64,000 bases of DNA from an uncultured Clostridia bacterium (lineage in GTDB: Bacteria > Bacillota > Clostridia > TANB77 > CAG-508), in assembly GCA_934168305.1 (NCBI GenBank), contig CAKPNF010000001.1, positions 62,001 to 126,000 of the forward strand, in the 5' to 3' direction. A program made the translations under genes and the position numbers. The notes below the pieces were generated by a model. It ran no database searches and was not told the DNA's origin. It was given only the letters and a program-made list of their open reading frames with translations. Below, one piece after another: positions 7,432 to 15,945 of the stretch. Every line of letters starts with the position of its first letter. Positions within the stretch are counted from its first letter, which is position 1.

Positions 7432-7815
7432 ATGACAATAGCAGAAGTAAGTAAAAAATATGATATTACACCAGATACATTAAGATATTATGAAAGAGTT
7501 AGGTTATTAACAAATGTACCAAGAAATCCAAATGGTATAAGAAATTATGATGAGCAGGCTTGTAAAAGAATTGAATTTGTAAAATGTATGAGAAATGCAG
7601 GGGTAGAAATTGAAATTCTAATAGAATACATGAATTTGTTTGAACAAGGAAAAAGCACTGTAAAAGCAAGAAAAAGTTTGCTAGAAGAACAAAGAGAAAA
7701 ATTACTAGAAAAACAAAAACATATTACAGCAACTTTAAAAAGATTAGATTATAAAATTGAACTTTATAACGAAATAGAAGCAGGTAAAAGAAAAGATTTT
7801 ACAGAAGAAATATAA
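7432..7815 (+). CDS. MerR-family transcriptional regulator
   Basis: The gene starts 3 bases after the CMD-cupin stop, with GGAGG inside the end of that gene. The N-terminal winged helix reads 'TIAEVSKKYDITPDTLRYYERVRLL', the MerR hallmark, followed by 'GIRNYDE' and a long dimerising coiled coil. There is no cysteine-rich C-terminal metal loop, so it is more like the organic-stress subgroup (AdhR-like) than a metal sensor. The dyad in the 19-base spacer at 6584-6614 is its probable binding site, which implies autoregulation of the whole operon. Confidence 0.9.
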   Translation: MTIAEVSKKYDITPDTLRYYERVRLLTNVPRNPNGIRNYDEQACKRIEFVKCMRNAGVEIEILIEYMNLFEQGKSTVKARKSLLEEQREKLLEKQKHITATLKRLDYKIELYNEIEAGKRKDFTEEI

Positions 7816-7833
7816 AACTAAGGAGGATTTATA

Positions 7834-9594
7834 ATGTTAGAAATTTTAAATAAAATAAATGAACCAAAAGATTTAAAAGGTTTATCAAAAGAAGAATTAG
7901 AAAAATTATCAGGAGAAATAAGAGAAATCTTATTAAAAAAATTAAGTATACATGGAGGACACTTTGGACCAAACTTTGGAATGGTAGAAGCAATAATTGC
8001 AATGCACTATGTATTTGAATCACCAAAAGACAAATTTGTATTTGATGTATCACACCAAAGCTATCCACACAAAATATTAACAGGAAGAAAAGACGCATTC
8101 ATATACGAAGATAAATATGATGATGTAACAGGTTACACAAATCCAAATGAAAGTGAACACGACTTATTTAATGTAGGACACACATCAACATCAATAAGTC
8201 TTGCATCAGGATTAGTAAAAGCAAGAGATGTAAAAGGTGAAAATTACAATGTTGTAGCAGTTATTGGAGATGGTTCATTAAGTGGTGGAGAAGCACTAGA
8301 AGGACTTGACTTTGCAGGAGAACAAAATAGTAATTTTATTATAATTGTAAATGATAATGACATGTCAATTGCAGAAAATCATGGAGGACTATACAAAAAC
8401 TTAAAACAATTAAGAGAAACAAACGGAACTTGTGAATGCAATTTATTTAAAGCAATGGGACTAGACTACGTTTATTTAAATGAAGGAAATAACCTAGAAA
8501 AATTAATAGAAACATTTTCAAAAATCAAAGATATAGACCATCCAATAGTTGTACACATCAACACTCAAAAAGGAAAAGGATACAAAATAGCAGAAGAAAA
8601 TAAAGAAGAATGGCACTGGACAATGCCATTTGACATCGAAACAGGTAAATCTAAATTCACATTTGATGGCGAAGACTATGGAAACCTTACAGGAAAATAT
8701 CTATTAGAAAAAATGAAAAAAGATCCAAAAGTTGTTACAATAGTAGCAGGTGTTCCAACAAATATAGGATTTACAAAAGACAGAAGAATTGAAGCGGGAG
8801 ACCAATTTGTAGATGTTGGAATAGCAGAAGAACATGCAGTAGCCTTAGCATCTGGAATTGCAAAAAATGGTGGAAAACCAATATTTGCAACACACTCAAG
8901 CTTTATGCAAAGAACATATGACCAATTATCACAAGACTTATGTATAAACAATAATCCTGCAACAATTTTAGTAAACACTGCTTCAGTATATGGATTAAAT
9001 GATGTTACACATTTAGGTTTATATGATATTCCAATGATTTCAAATATTCCAAACATGGTATATTTAGCACCAACATCAAAAGAAGAATATTTTGCAATGC
9101 TAGACTGGTCAATAGAGCAAAATGAACATCCAGTTGCAATTCGTATTCCTTGCAATGGAGTTATATCAGATGATAGAAAAGTTGATACAGATTACAGCAA
9201 CATAAATAAATTCAAAGTTGAAGAAAAAGGAGAAAAAGTTGCAATAATTGCATTAGGAGATTTCTATCAATTAGGAGAAGAAGTTTCAAAAGAATTAAAA
9301 GAAAAATTAAACATAAATGCAACTTTAATCAACCCTAGATATATCACAGGGATAGACAAAGAATTGTTAGAAGGAATAAAAGCAAATCATAATGTTGTTA
9401 TAATTCTTGAAGATGGAATTTTACAAGGTGGATTTGGAGAAAAAATTGCAAGTTTCTACGGTGATAGTGATGTCAAGGTTAAAAATTATGGAATTGAAAA
9501 GGCTTTTTATGATAAATTTGATGCAAATGAATTGCTAAAAGAAAATGGTGTTTCTAAAGAGCAAATTGTAAAAGATGTAGAAAAAATGCTTTAG
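7834..9594 (+). CDS. DXS-like thiamine-diphosphate transketolase-family enzyme
   Basis: The 586-residue protein has the 1-deoxyxylulose-5-phosphate synthase layout. It shows 'DLKGLSKEELEKLSGEIR', the substrate-side 'HGGHFGPNFG', 'DVSHQSYPHKILTGR', the thiamine diphosphate site 'GDGSLSGGEALEGL', and the catalytic glutamate in 'DVGIAEEHAVALASG'. It is somewhat shorter than true DXS and replaces the usual GxDGxTHxGxxD with 'GLNDVTHLGLYD'. It may therefore be a paralogue with another donor or acceptor rather than the isoprenoid enzyme. It sits third in the MerR operon, after a 16-base gap with AAGGAGG. That regulated context also argues for an accessory role. Confidence 0.8.
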   Translation: MLEILNKINEPKDLKGLSKEELEKLSGEIREILLKKLSIHGGHFGPNFGMVEAIIAMHYVFESPKDKFVFDVSHQSYPHKILTGRKDAFIYEDKYDDVTGYTNPNESEHDLFNVGHTSTSISLASGLVKARDVKGENYNVVAVIGDGSLSGGEALEGLDFAGEQNSNFIIIVNDNDMSIAENHGGLYKNLKQLRETNGTCECNLFKAMGLDYVYLNEGNNLEKLIETFSKIKDIDHPIVVHINTQKGKGYKIAEENKEEWHWTMPFDIETGKSKFTFDGEDYGNLTGKYLLEKMKKDPKVVTIVAGVPTNIGFTKDRRIEAGDQFVDVGIAEEHAVALASGIAKNGGKPIFATHSSFMQRTYDQLSQDLCINNNPATILVNTASVYGLNDVTHLGLYDIPMISNIPNMVYLAPTSKEEYFAMLDWSIEQNEHPVAIRIPCNGVISDDRKVDTDYSNINKFKVEEKGEKVAIIALGDFYQLGEEVSKELKEKLNINATLINPRYITGIDKELLEGIKANHNVVIILEDGILQGGFGEKIASFYGDSDVKVKNYGIEKAFYDKFDANELLKENGVSKEQIVKDVEKML

Positions 9595-9675
9595 AAAATT
9601 TCAAGAAAATAATTTTAAACAAGAGAGAAAATTCAAGGCAAAATAGTTTTTGTCAAAGGAAGGAATGATAGTAAA

Positions 9676-10167
9676 ATGGAAAATAGTAAAAAATTAATTG
9701 TATATTATTCATATACAGGACACACAAAAATGATAGCTGAAAGCATACAAAAAGAATTAAATTGCGATATTTTGGAAATAAAACCGGTAAAACCATATTC
9801 AACAGACTATCAAACGGTTGTAGACGAAGAACAAAATAACAGCAGTGTAAATAAAGTACCAGAAATACAGAAAATAGACAAAGATATAAGCAAATATGAT
9901 GAAGTTATTGTAGGAAGTCCAGTTTGGTGGTACACAATAGCGCCAGTTATTAGAACATTTTTAACTCAAAATGATTTAAAAGGGAAAACAATAAAACCGT
10001 TTGCTACAAATGCTGGCTGGCTTGGACATACATTTCAAGAAATACAAAAATTATGCCCAGATTCAAAGGTAGAAAAGGGTATGAATATTGTATTTACTGA
10101 AGATTATAATGAAAATCAATTGGTGACTTCACCAGATGAAATTGATAAATGGATTAAAGAATTATAG
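9676..10167 (+). CDS. Flavodoxin
   Basis: The 163-residue protein opens with the FMN phosphate loop 'YYSYTGHTKMIAE'. It has the flavin-contacting 'GSPVWWYTIAPVIRTFL' and a final 'ATNAGWLGHTF' segment typical of Flavodoxin_4 proteins. It would carry electrons at low potential or act as a flavodoxin-type reductase in the cytoplasm. It follows the DXS-like gene after 80 bases and ends at a strong terminator, so it may be a distal member of the same operon, although a separate promoter is possible. Confidence 0.9.
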   Translation: MENSKKLIVYYSYTGHTKMIAESIQKELNCDILEIKPVKPYSTDYQTVVDEEQNNSSVNKVPEIQKIDKDISKYDEVIVGSPVWWYTIAPVIRTFLTQNDLKGKTIKPFATNAGWLGHTFQEIQKLCPDSKVEKGMNIVFTEDYNENQLVTSPDEIDKWIKEL

Positions 10168-10173
10168 TTTTTT

Positions 10174-10207
10174 AAGCAGATAATTAGTTGATAATTATCT
10201 GCTTTTA
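10174..10207 (+). terminator. Rho-independent terminator
   Basis: AAGCAGATAATTA and TAATTATCTGCTT form a long stem with a short loop, followed by TTT. It ends the flavodoxin gene. Confidence 0.85.
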
Positions 10208-10239
10208 TGATATAAAACTAATAAAAAAGGAAGAAAAGT

Positions 10240-10794
10240 ATGGAATACAAAGATAATAAAAACAGATGCAAATGGTGTAATCCCAAAAACGACTTATATA
10301 TAAAATATCATGACGAAGAATGGGGACAACCATCATATGAAGACAAATATCTATTTGAAATGCTAATACTAGAATCATTTCAAGCAGGATTATCATGGGA
10401 ATGCGTATTAAATAAAAGAGAGTCATTTAGAAAAGCATTTGATAATTTTGATATAGATAAAATATGCAATTACGATGAAAAGAAAATTAAAGAATTATTA
10501 GAAAATCCTAATATAATTAGAAATAAACTAAAAATAAATGCTACTATAAATAATAGCAAAATATTTAAAGAAATACAAAAAGAATATCAAACATTTTCTA
10601 ATTACATATGGCATTTTGCAAAAAATAAAGTCATATACGAAAATGATAAAACAAGTTCGGAATTATCAGATACAATTTCAAAAGACTTGAAAAAGCATGG
10701 AATGAAATTTGTCGGAACAACAATTATTTATTCTTATTTGCAGGCTATTGGATTAATAAATTCACATGAAGATGAGTGCTTTTTAAAAAACTGA
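10240..10794 (+). CDS. tag: DNA-3-methyladenine glycosylase I
   Basis: The 184-residue protein begins 'NRCKWCNP' with the first zinc cysteine and 'YHDEEWGQPSYEDKYLFEML' around the active-site glutamates. It continues 'ESFQAGLSWECVLNKRESFR' and closes with the 'GFVG..IIYSYLQAIG' type segment and 'HEDEC' with the remaining zinc ligands. This is the full Tag family layout and length. The enzyme removes 3-methyladenine from alkylated DNA at the start of base-excision repair. The gene follows the flavodoxin terminator and has its own GGAAG ribosome binding site. Confidence 0.92.
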   Translation: MEYKDNKNRCKWCNPKNDLYIKYHDEEWGQPSYEDKYLFEMLILESFQAGLSWECVLNKRESFRKAFDNFDIDKICNYDEKKIKELLENPNIIRNKLKINATINNSKIFKEIQKEYQTFSNYIWHFAKNKVIYENDKTSSELSDTISKDLKKHGMKFVGTTIIYSYLQAIGLINSHEDECFLKN

Positions 10795-10919
10795 CCACAA
10801 AATTGCAAGAAAATAGCCAAAAATACTACACAAATAAAATAAAATGTGATAAAATAAGAAAGATTTATAAAAATAGAAAATTTAAAACAAATATAAACAA
10901 AAATAAAGGAGGAATTAAA

Positions 10920-11639
10920 ATGTCAGGACATAGCAAATGGCACAACATACAAGCAAAGAAAGGAAAAGCAGACGCAGCAAGAGGAAAAATCTTTACAAAA
11001 TTAGGAAGAGAACTATTAATAGCAACAAAAGAAGGTGGACCAGACCCAGCAGGAAACTCAAAATTAAAAGCAGTTATAGCAAAATGTAAAGCAGCAAACA
11101 TGCCAAACGACACAATAAACAACGCAATCAAAAAGGCATCAACAAGTAACGAAAACTATGAAGAAATAGTATATGAAGGATATGGACCAAACGGAGTTGC
11201 AGTAATTGTAGAAACATCAACAGACAACAAAAACAGAACAGCAGCAGACGTAAGACACGTATTTGACAAAGCAGGTGGAAACTTAGGAACAACAGGATGT
11301 GTATCATACATGTTTAATAAAAAAGGTGTAATAGTAATAGAAAAAGCATCAACAGAAATGTCAGAAGACGATGTAATGATGCTAGCACTAGATGCAGGAG
11401 CAGAAGACTTCTCAGCAGACGAAGAAGTATATGAAATAACAACAGAACCTTCAGATTTCACACAAGTAAGTGAAAAATTAGAAGAAGCTGGATTAGAATT
11501 CTTAGAAGCAGGTGTTCAAATGGTTCCAACTACAACAGTTCAATTAGACGAAAAAGGTGTAGAAAAAATGGAAAGATTAATAGAACGACTAGATGAACTT
11601 GATGATGTAGCAAACATCTATCATAACTGGGAAGAATAA
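10920..11639 (+). CDS. yebC: YebC/PmpR-family protein
   Basis: ATG 10920 is chosen because AAAGGAGG lies 8 bases before it and the protein then begins with the family start 'SGHSKWHNIQAKKGKAD'. The 239 residues match the usual length and show the conserved 'LGRELLIATKEGGPDP', 'YEGYGPNGVAVIVE', 'DNKNRTAADVRH' and 'MVPTTTV' segments. Members are described as DNA-binding regulators, and some assist translation of proline stretches. Here the gene stands between tag and the methylase and ends one base before a palindromic repeat that may terminate it. Confidence 0.95.
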   Translation: MSGHSKWHNIQAKKGKADAARGKIFTKLGRELLIATKEGGPDPAGNSKLKAVIAKCKAANMPNDTINNAIKKASTSNENYEEIVYEGYGPNGVAVIVETSTDNKNRTAADVRHVFDKAGGNLGTTGCVSYMFNKKGVIVIEKASTEMSEDDVMMLALDAGAEDFSADEEVYEITTEPSDFTQVSEKLEEAGLEFLEAGVQMVPTTTVQLDEKGVEKMERLIERLDELDDVANIYHNWEE

Positions 11640-11640
11640 A

Positions 11641-11756
11641 GAGGGATTGAGGGGCCACCACACAAAATCCCTCTTTTATTTAATTTTTGTATAAAGTAAA
11701 CATTTTAAATTTTTTATAAAAAAGAGGGATTTTGTGTGGTGGCCCCTCAATCCCTC
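11641..11756 (+). repeat. Perfect 33-base inverted repeat, GGGGCCACCAC family
   Basis: Arm 11641-11673 is the exact reverse complement of 11724-11756, with a 50-base AT-rich spacer. Each arm also has self-pairing ends, GAGGGATT and AATCCCTC, with GGGGCCACCAC in between, so it can fold alone. A TTTT run after the first arm could make it a terminator. Related elements are at 34903, 48421 and 50246. Confidence 0.9.
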
Positions 11757-11771
11757 ATTTAGGAGATATAT

Positions 11772-13139
11772 ATGGGAAAAACACCAGTAGAAAAAAACAA
11801 AGAATATATAGTAGAAATAATTGATAATGGATTTGAAGGAGAAGGAATTGCAAAAATAGACAATTTTACAATTTTTATTAATGGTGCAATAAAAGGAGAA
11901 AAAGTAAAAATACTAATTGTAAAAGTTTTATCATCACATGCATTTGGAAAAATAGTAGAAATACTAGAAAAATCATATGCCAGACAAGAAGTAGACTGCA
12001 CAACATATAAAAGATGTGGTGGATGCAACATGAGACATATAAAATATGAAGATACACTAAAAATGAAACAAAATGCAGTTCAATCATTAGTAAATAAAAC
12101 ACTAAAAAACAAAATTCAAGTCAAGCCTACACTAGGCATGGAAAATCCATTACATTACAGAAATAAAGCACAATATCCAATAGGTATAAATAAGAATGGA
12201 GAGCCAGTAATTGGCGTATTTGCGAATAGAACACATGAAGTAATAACTATGGAAAAATGCTTAATTCAAAATCCAATATCAGAAGAAATAGCAAAAACAG
12301 TATTAGAATTTATAAAGAAAAATAAAATTTCAATATATAACGAAAAAACAGTAAAAGGACTATTTAGACACATTGTAATAAAAGTTGGAATAAAAACAAA
12401 TGAAGTAATGTGTATATTAGTTATAAACGGTAACAAAATTCCAAAAGAAGATGAATTAGTAGAAATTCTAACACAAAAATATCCTAATATAAAAACAATA
12501 GTAAAAAATATAAATACCAAAAACACAAATGTTATATTAGGAAAAGAAAATATCAATATATATGGAAATGGATATATTGAAGATAAATTAGGAGAATATA
12601 CGTTTAAAATATCACCACTTTCATTTTACCAAGTAAACCCTGTACAGGCTGAAAGACTTTACAATATTGGCGTAGAGGCAGCAAAAATAACAAAAAATGA
12701 TACAGTGTTTGACTTATATTGTGGTATTGGAACAATTTCATTATTTATGGCAAAACATGCTAAAAAAGTGTATGGAGTTGAAATTGTAGAACAGGCAATT
12801 AAAGATGCAAAAGAAAATGCAAAAATTAATAATGTTGATAATGCTGAATTTATTGCAGGTGATACGGAAATTGTTTTGGATGACCTAATAAATAACAAAA
12901 ATATTATTCCGGATGTTGTTATGATTGACCCTCCAAGAAAAGGGCTTGATAATAAATCTATTGATAATATTTTAAAGATTAAACCTGATAGATTTGTGTA
13001 TATTAGTTGTAATCCTGCTACTTTGGTTAGAGATTTGGCTAAATTTGAAGAGGTTTATGATGTTAAAGAGATTCAACCAGTAGATATGTTCCCTTTTACA
13101 GGACATGTTGAATGTGTATGTGTTCTAAATCTTAAATAA
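11772..13139 (+). CDS. 23S rRNA (uracil-5-)-methyltransferase, RumA/RlmCD family
   Basis: The 455-residue protein has an N-terminal TRAM RNA-binding domain (residues 1-75). An iron-sulfur cysteine cluster follows ('DCTTYKRCGGCNMRH'), then the SAM-binding 'FDLYCGIGTISLFMA' and 'YGVEIVEQAI'. The methylase motifs are 'MIDPPRKGLD' and 'YISCNPATLVRDL', which include the catalytic cysteine. The family makes 5-methyluridine in 23S rRNA. Gram-positive members often modify two sites (RlmCD), but the exact target cannot be read here. It follows the inverted repeat with GGAGAT as ribosome binding site. Confidence 0.92.
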   Translation: MGKTPVEKNKEYIVEIIDNGFEGEGIAKIDNFTIFINGAIKGEKVKILIVKVLSSHAFGKIVEILEKSYARQEVDCTTYKRCGGCNMRHIKYEDTLKMKQNAVQSLVNKTLKNKIQVKPTLGMENPLHYRNKAQYPIGINKNGEPVIGVFANRTHEVITMEKCLIQNPISEEIAKTVLEFIKKNKISIYNEKTVKGLFRHIVIKVGIKTNEVMCILVINGNKIPKEDELVEILTQKYPNIKTIVKNINTKNTNVILGKENINIYGNGYIEDKLGEYTFKISPLSFYQVNPVQAERLYNIGVEAAKITKNDTVFDLYCGIGTISLFMAKHAKKVYGVEIVEQAIKDAKENAKINNVDNAEFIAGDTEIVLDDLINNKNIIPDVVMIDPPRKGLDNKSIDNILKIKPDRFVYISCNPATLVRDLAKFEEVYDVKEIQPVDMFPFTGHVECVCVLNLK

Positions 13140-13177
13140 AACCTTGTATTTCAAGGAAAATCAACTGTTCAGTGCCT

Positions 13178-13206
13178 AACTCATACCATATTAGGTGGTA
13201 TGGGTT
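13178..13206 (+). terminator. Hairpin after the methylase gene
   Basis: AACTCATACCA and TGGTATGGGTT form an 11-base stem with one G-U pair. The T tract is poor, so termination is uncertain. Confidence 0.45.
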
Positions 13207-13250
13207 TAACTAAACAAAATAAAAAGTAGAGATTATAGGAGAAATAAAAA

Positions 13251-13766
13251 ATGGTATTTAGTATTTTAGCATTATTAGCAGTGTGTATTAGTATATGTAT
13301 TAAAGATAGAAAAAAATCATTATATGTTCAATCATTAAACTGCTTTTTTGAAGCAATATATGATTTTTTAATATCTGCTTTTACAGGCGCAATTTTAAGT
13401 ATAATAAATTTAATAAGGACTTTTATATTTATAAATAAAAATAAATTTAGTAAATCTGTATATTTAATAATACTATTTATTTTTGAAGGAATAATTATGA
13501 TAAATTGTTATTTTTCATGGACAGGGTGGGTTTCGCTATTACCAACAATTGGTTCAATGATTAGATCATATTGTCTATGGCAATCAAATATGAAATTAGT
13601 TAGAATATCTGGAATAACAACAGGAATTTTATACGGCTCTTATTATATTTATTACCATAGTTGGTTCATGGTATTAGGTGATTTTATTTTATTACTTACA
13701 GGAATATACACACTTTACAAAAATGATATAAGGAGGAAAAGTAACAATGAAGTTATATGTAATTAG
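13251..13766 (+). CDS. YgjV-like membrane protein
   Basis: The 171-residue product is almost wholly hydrophobic, with five or six predicted membrane helices. The pattern 'SWTGWVSLLPTIGSMIRSYCLWQ' followed by a small positively charged turn and 'GILYGSYYIYYHS' resembles the bacterial inner membrane protein YgjV family. The function of that family is not known. The ribosome binding site is AGGAGA. Its end overlaps the next gene by 20 bases, so the two are probably co-translated. Confidence 0.7.
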   Translation: MVFSILALLAVCISICIKDRKKSLYVQSLNCFFEAIYDFLISAFTGAILSIINLIRTFIFINKNKFSKSVYLIILFIFEGIIMINCYFSWTGWVSLLPTIGSMIRSYCLWQSNMKLVRISGITTGILYGSYYIYYHSWFMVLGDFILLLTGIYTLYKNDIRRKSNNEVICN

Positions 13767-14286
13767 ACATGGAAACACAGATAGTAATAGATTAGATATA
13801 TATAATGGAAAATTATTAAATGAAGATATAAATAATATTGGAATAAAACAAGCACAGGAAGCATCTAAAAAAATTAAAAATTTAAATTTAGATTTGATTA
13901 TTTGTTCACCACTTTTAAGAACAAGACATACCTGTGATATTATAAATTCTAATAAGATAAAAGTAATATATGATGATCGAATAGAAGAAAGAAATTGTGG
14001 AGTTTTAACAAATACGAAAATCGATAATTTTTATTATACGGAATATTGGAATTATTATTCTAAAGTTAAAATCGATAATTTAGAAACAGTTCCAGAATTA
14101 TTTAAAAGGGTTAATTTATTTTTAGATGAAATCAAGAAAAAATATAGTGGTCAAAATATACTTTTAGTAACACATGGTGGTGTAGCTAGAGCAATCCATT
14201 TTTATTTTAATGAATTGCCAGAAGATGGACAGGTGGAAAAATATTTGCCAGATAATTGTGAAATAAGAGAATATAGTTTTAATTAA
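13747..14286 (+). CDS. Histidine phosphatase family protein
   Basis: The 179-residue protein starts with the catalytic 'YVIRHGNTDSN' motif and has 'SPLLRTRHTC' and the second catalytic 'LVTHGGVARAI'. These are the phosphoglycerate-mutase-like histidine phosphatase motifs, with an acidic residue in 'EERNCG'. Substrates in this family are very diverse (sugar phosphates, cobalamin precursors), and no neighbour points to one. AAGGAGGAAAAG lies just upstream, within the previous gene. Confidence 0.88.
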   Translation: MKLYVIRHGNTDSNRLDIYNGKLLNEDINNIGIKQAQEASKKIKNLNLDLIICSPLLRTRHTCDIINSNKIKVIYDDRIEERNCGVLTNTKIDNFYYTEYWNYYSKVKIDNLETVPELFKRVNLFLDEIKKKYSGQNILLVTHGGVARAIHFYFNELPEDGQVEKYLPDNCEIREYSFN

Positions 14287-14474
14287 TTTAAATAAAAATA
14301 GATATATGTATAATACACATTCAACCATTAAGAGTGTTTATTATGTAGATATAAAAAGCAACTATTCATAATTAACGAACACGGCATGTGGAGTGTGTAG
14401 CAGTGCTACATCTAAAAGATTATATCTAAATTTGAAGATGTATGATTTAGAAATAGTTAAGAAAGGAATAAAAC
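14287..14474 (+). ncRNA. Structured leader candidate upstream of def
   Basis: This 188-base gap holds several complementary segments: TAGATATA near 14347 with TATATCTA near 14421, a TGTAGC/GCTACA hairpin near 14395-14410, and ACATTC/GAGTGT near 14319-14338. Such nesting suggests a folded RNA leader, but I cannot assign it to any known riboswitch. Confidence 0.3.
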
Positions 14475-15023
14475 ATGGGAAAAGTTTTAAAAATAAGAGA
14501 AGTAGGAGATCCTATTCTTCAAAAAAAATGTGATGAAATAGATATAAAGAACATAAATAGAGAAATTTTAGACATCATAGAAGATTTAAAAGCAACATTG
14601 GAATTCGGTACAGGACTAGGCGTAGCCGCACCGCAAATAGGAGTAAATAAGAGAATAATTGTAGTAGGGGCTAAAAAAGAAAACATAAAATATAATGATG
14701 CAGAAGAAATACCAATAACTGCAATGATAAATCCAATTTGGAAAAAAATATCAGAAGATACTGACATACAATATGAAGGATGCATGAGTGTTCCAGTAAT
14801 TAGGGGAAAAGTAGAAAGATATAAAAATATAGAATTAACTTATTTTAACGAAAATGGAGAAAAAATTGTAAGACAAGTGAATGGATTTTTTGCAAGACTT
14901 GTTCAACATGAATGTGACCACTTAGATGGTATTGTATTTTTAGAAAAAGTAAAAGAACATAATGGTTTTGCAACAGTTGATAATATAAATAAATATAATT
15001 TAAGATATAAAGAAAGAATTTAG
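14475..15023 (+). CDS. def: Peptide deformylase
   Basis: The 182-residue protein contains all three deformylase motifs: 'GLGVAAPQIG', 'EGCMSVP' (metal cysteine; methionine in place of the common leucine) and 'VQHECDHLDG' (metal histidines and catalytic glutamate). It removes the formyl group from new proteins at the ribosome exit, using Fe2+ or a similar metal. The ribosome binding site is GAAAGGA. It is preceded by a 188-base leader that may be structured. Confidence 0.95.
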   Translation: MGKVLKIREVGDPILQKKCDEIDIKNINREILDIIEDLKATLEFGTGLGVAAPQIGVNKRIIVVGAKKENIKYNDAEEIPITAMINPIWKKISEDTDIQYEGCMSVPVIRGKVERYKNIELTYFNENGEKIVRQVNGFFARLVQHECDHLDGIVFLEKVKEHNGFATVDNINKYNLRYKERI

Positions 15024-15025
15024 AC

Positions 15026-15250
15026 ATGAAAATTTATAATATTAAACCAGAAGATTATAAAATAAAAATAGTTATGAAAGGTGAAAATATGAAATTACCT
15101 ACAAGTATAGAAAATAGACTAAATGAAAACATTGTAGAAAAAGCAAGAAACAATATGTTAACGAAATTATTTGTTTCTATTCAGATAATGACCCATAGTA
15201 GAAATCAAATTTTCACTTTTCAAAACTATACAGATTTATTTTTGAAATAA
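15026..15250 (+). CDS. Short unknown protein
   Basis: A 74-codon frame begins 3 bases after def. A second ATG at 15089 has AAAGGTG 6 bases upstream and would give about 53 residues ('MKLPTSIENRLNENIV'). I recognise no family. It may be the front end of a lost larger gene, because the sequence runs into an AT-rich gap before the toxin-antitoxin operator. Whether it is translated is uncertain. Confidence 0.3.
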   Translation: MKIYNIKPEDYKIKIVMKGENMKLPTSIENRLNENIVEKARNNMLTKLFVSIQIMTHSRNQIFTFQNYTDLFLK

Positions 15251-15289
15251 AATTTTTAAGTCAAAAAAATAAAAAAATTATATAAATAC

Positions 15290-15339
15290 TTGTCGGAAAG
15301 TCTCGTAAATGATATAATATTTACGAGACTTTCCGACAA
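15290..15339 (+). promoter_or_regulatory. Palindromic operator enclosing the abiE promoter
   Basis: Perfect 21-base arms 15290-15310 and 15319-15339 flank an 8-base centre. The -35 TTGTCG (15290-15295) opens the left arm and TATAAT (15313-15318) lies in the centre, with a 17-base spacer. A bound regulator would block RNA polymerase, and the AbiEi antitoxin itself is the likely ligand. In the transcript the right arm lies directly upstream of AAAGGAG. Confidence 0.85.
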
Positions 15340-15351
15340 AGGAGAAAAAAG

Positions 15352-15945
15352 ATGGATAATATAGAAAGAATTGAAAAATTATTAAAAAAGAATAATGGAA
15401 TTATAACAACAAGTGAGGTTGAAAAAATAGGAATTAATAGCAGAGTTTTAACAAGGATGATAGAAAAAGGAATAATAGAAAGAGTTGCAAGAGGAATTTA
15501 TATAAGTACTGATACATTAGAAGATAAATATTTTATTACACAAGCTATTTGTAAAAAAGGAATATTCTCGCATGAAACCGCTTTATATTTTCATGACTTG
15601 TGTGATAGAACACCAATAAAATATCAATTAACCATACCAAGTTATTATAATCATACACTTATAAAAAATAAAAATTATGAATTCTTTTATTTAAAAGAAG
15701 AATTGTATGAAGTTGGTATAACAGAAATGATAACACCGTATGGAAACAAAATAAGAGTATATGATTTAGAAAGAACAATTTGTGATATTATTAGAAACAA
15801 AAAAAGAATAGAAATAGCATTATTTACAGATGCAATGAAAAGATATGCAGAAAGAAAAGATAGAAACTCAATTAGATTACACAAATATGCGAAATTATTT
15901 AATATTGAAGATGAGATAAGAAAATATTTGGAGGTGTTGCTATGA
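15352..15945 (+). CDS. abiEi: AbiEi-type antitoxin / transcriptional regulator
   Basis: The 197-residue protein starts with a winged-helix domain ('IITTSEVEKIGINSRVLTRMIEKGIIERVARGIYI') and the family 'DKYFITQAICKKGIFSHETALYFHDL'. Its C-terminal part contains 'RVYDLERTICDIIRN'. This is the AbiEi antitoxin layout. AbiEi proteins repress their own operon by binding inverted repeats and counteract the AbiEii nucleotidyltransferase. It directly follows a perfect palindromic operator and overlaps the toxin gene by ATGA. Confidence 0.88.
   Translation: MDNIERIEKLLKKNNGIITTSEVEKIGINSRVLTRMIEKGIIERVARGIYISTDTLEDKYFITQAICKKGIFSHETALYFHDLCDRTPIKYQLTIPSYYNHTLIKNKNYEFFYLKEELYEVGITEMITPYGNKIRVYDLERTICDIIRNKKRIEIALFTDAMKRYAERKDRNSIRLHKYAKLFNIEDEIRKYLEVLL

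Noticed and set aside
15026..15250. The 74-codon frame as a confident gene
   Set aside because: There is no recognised family, the start is ambiguous and it sits next to a toxin-antitoxin border. It is kept only as a low-confidence entry.
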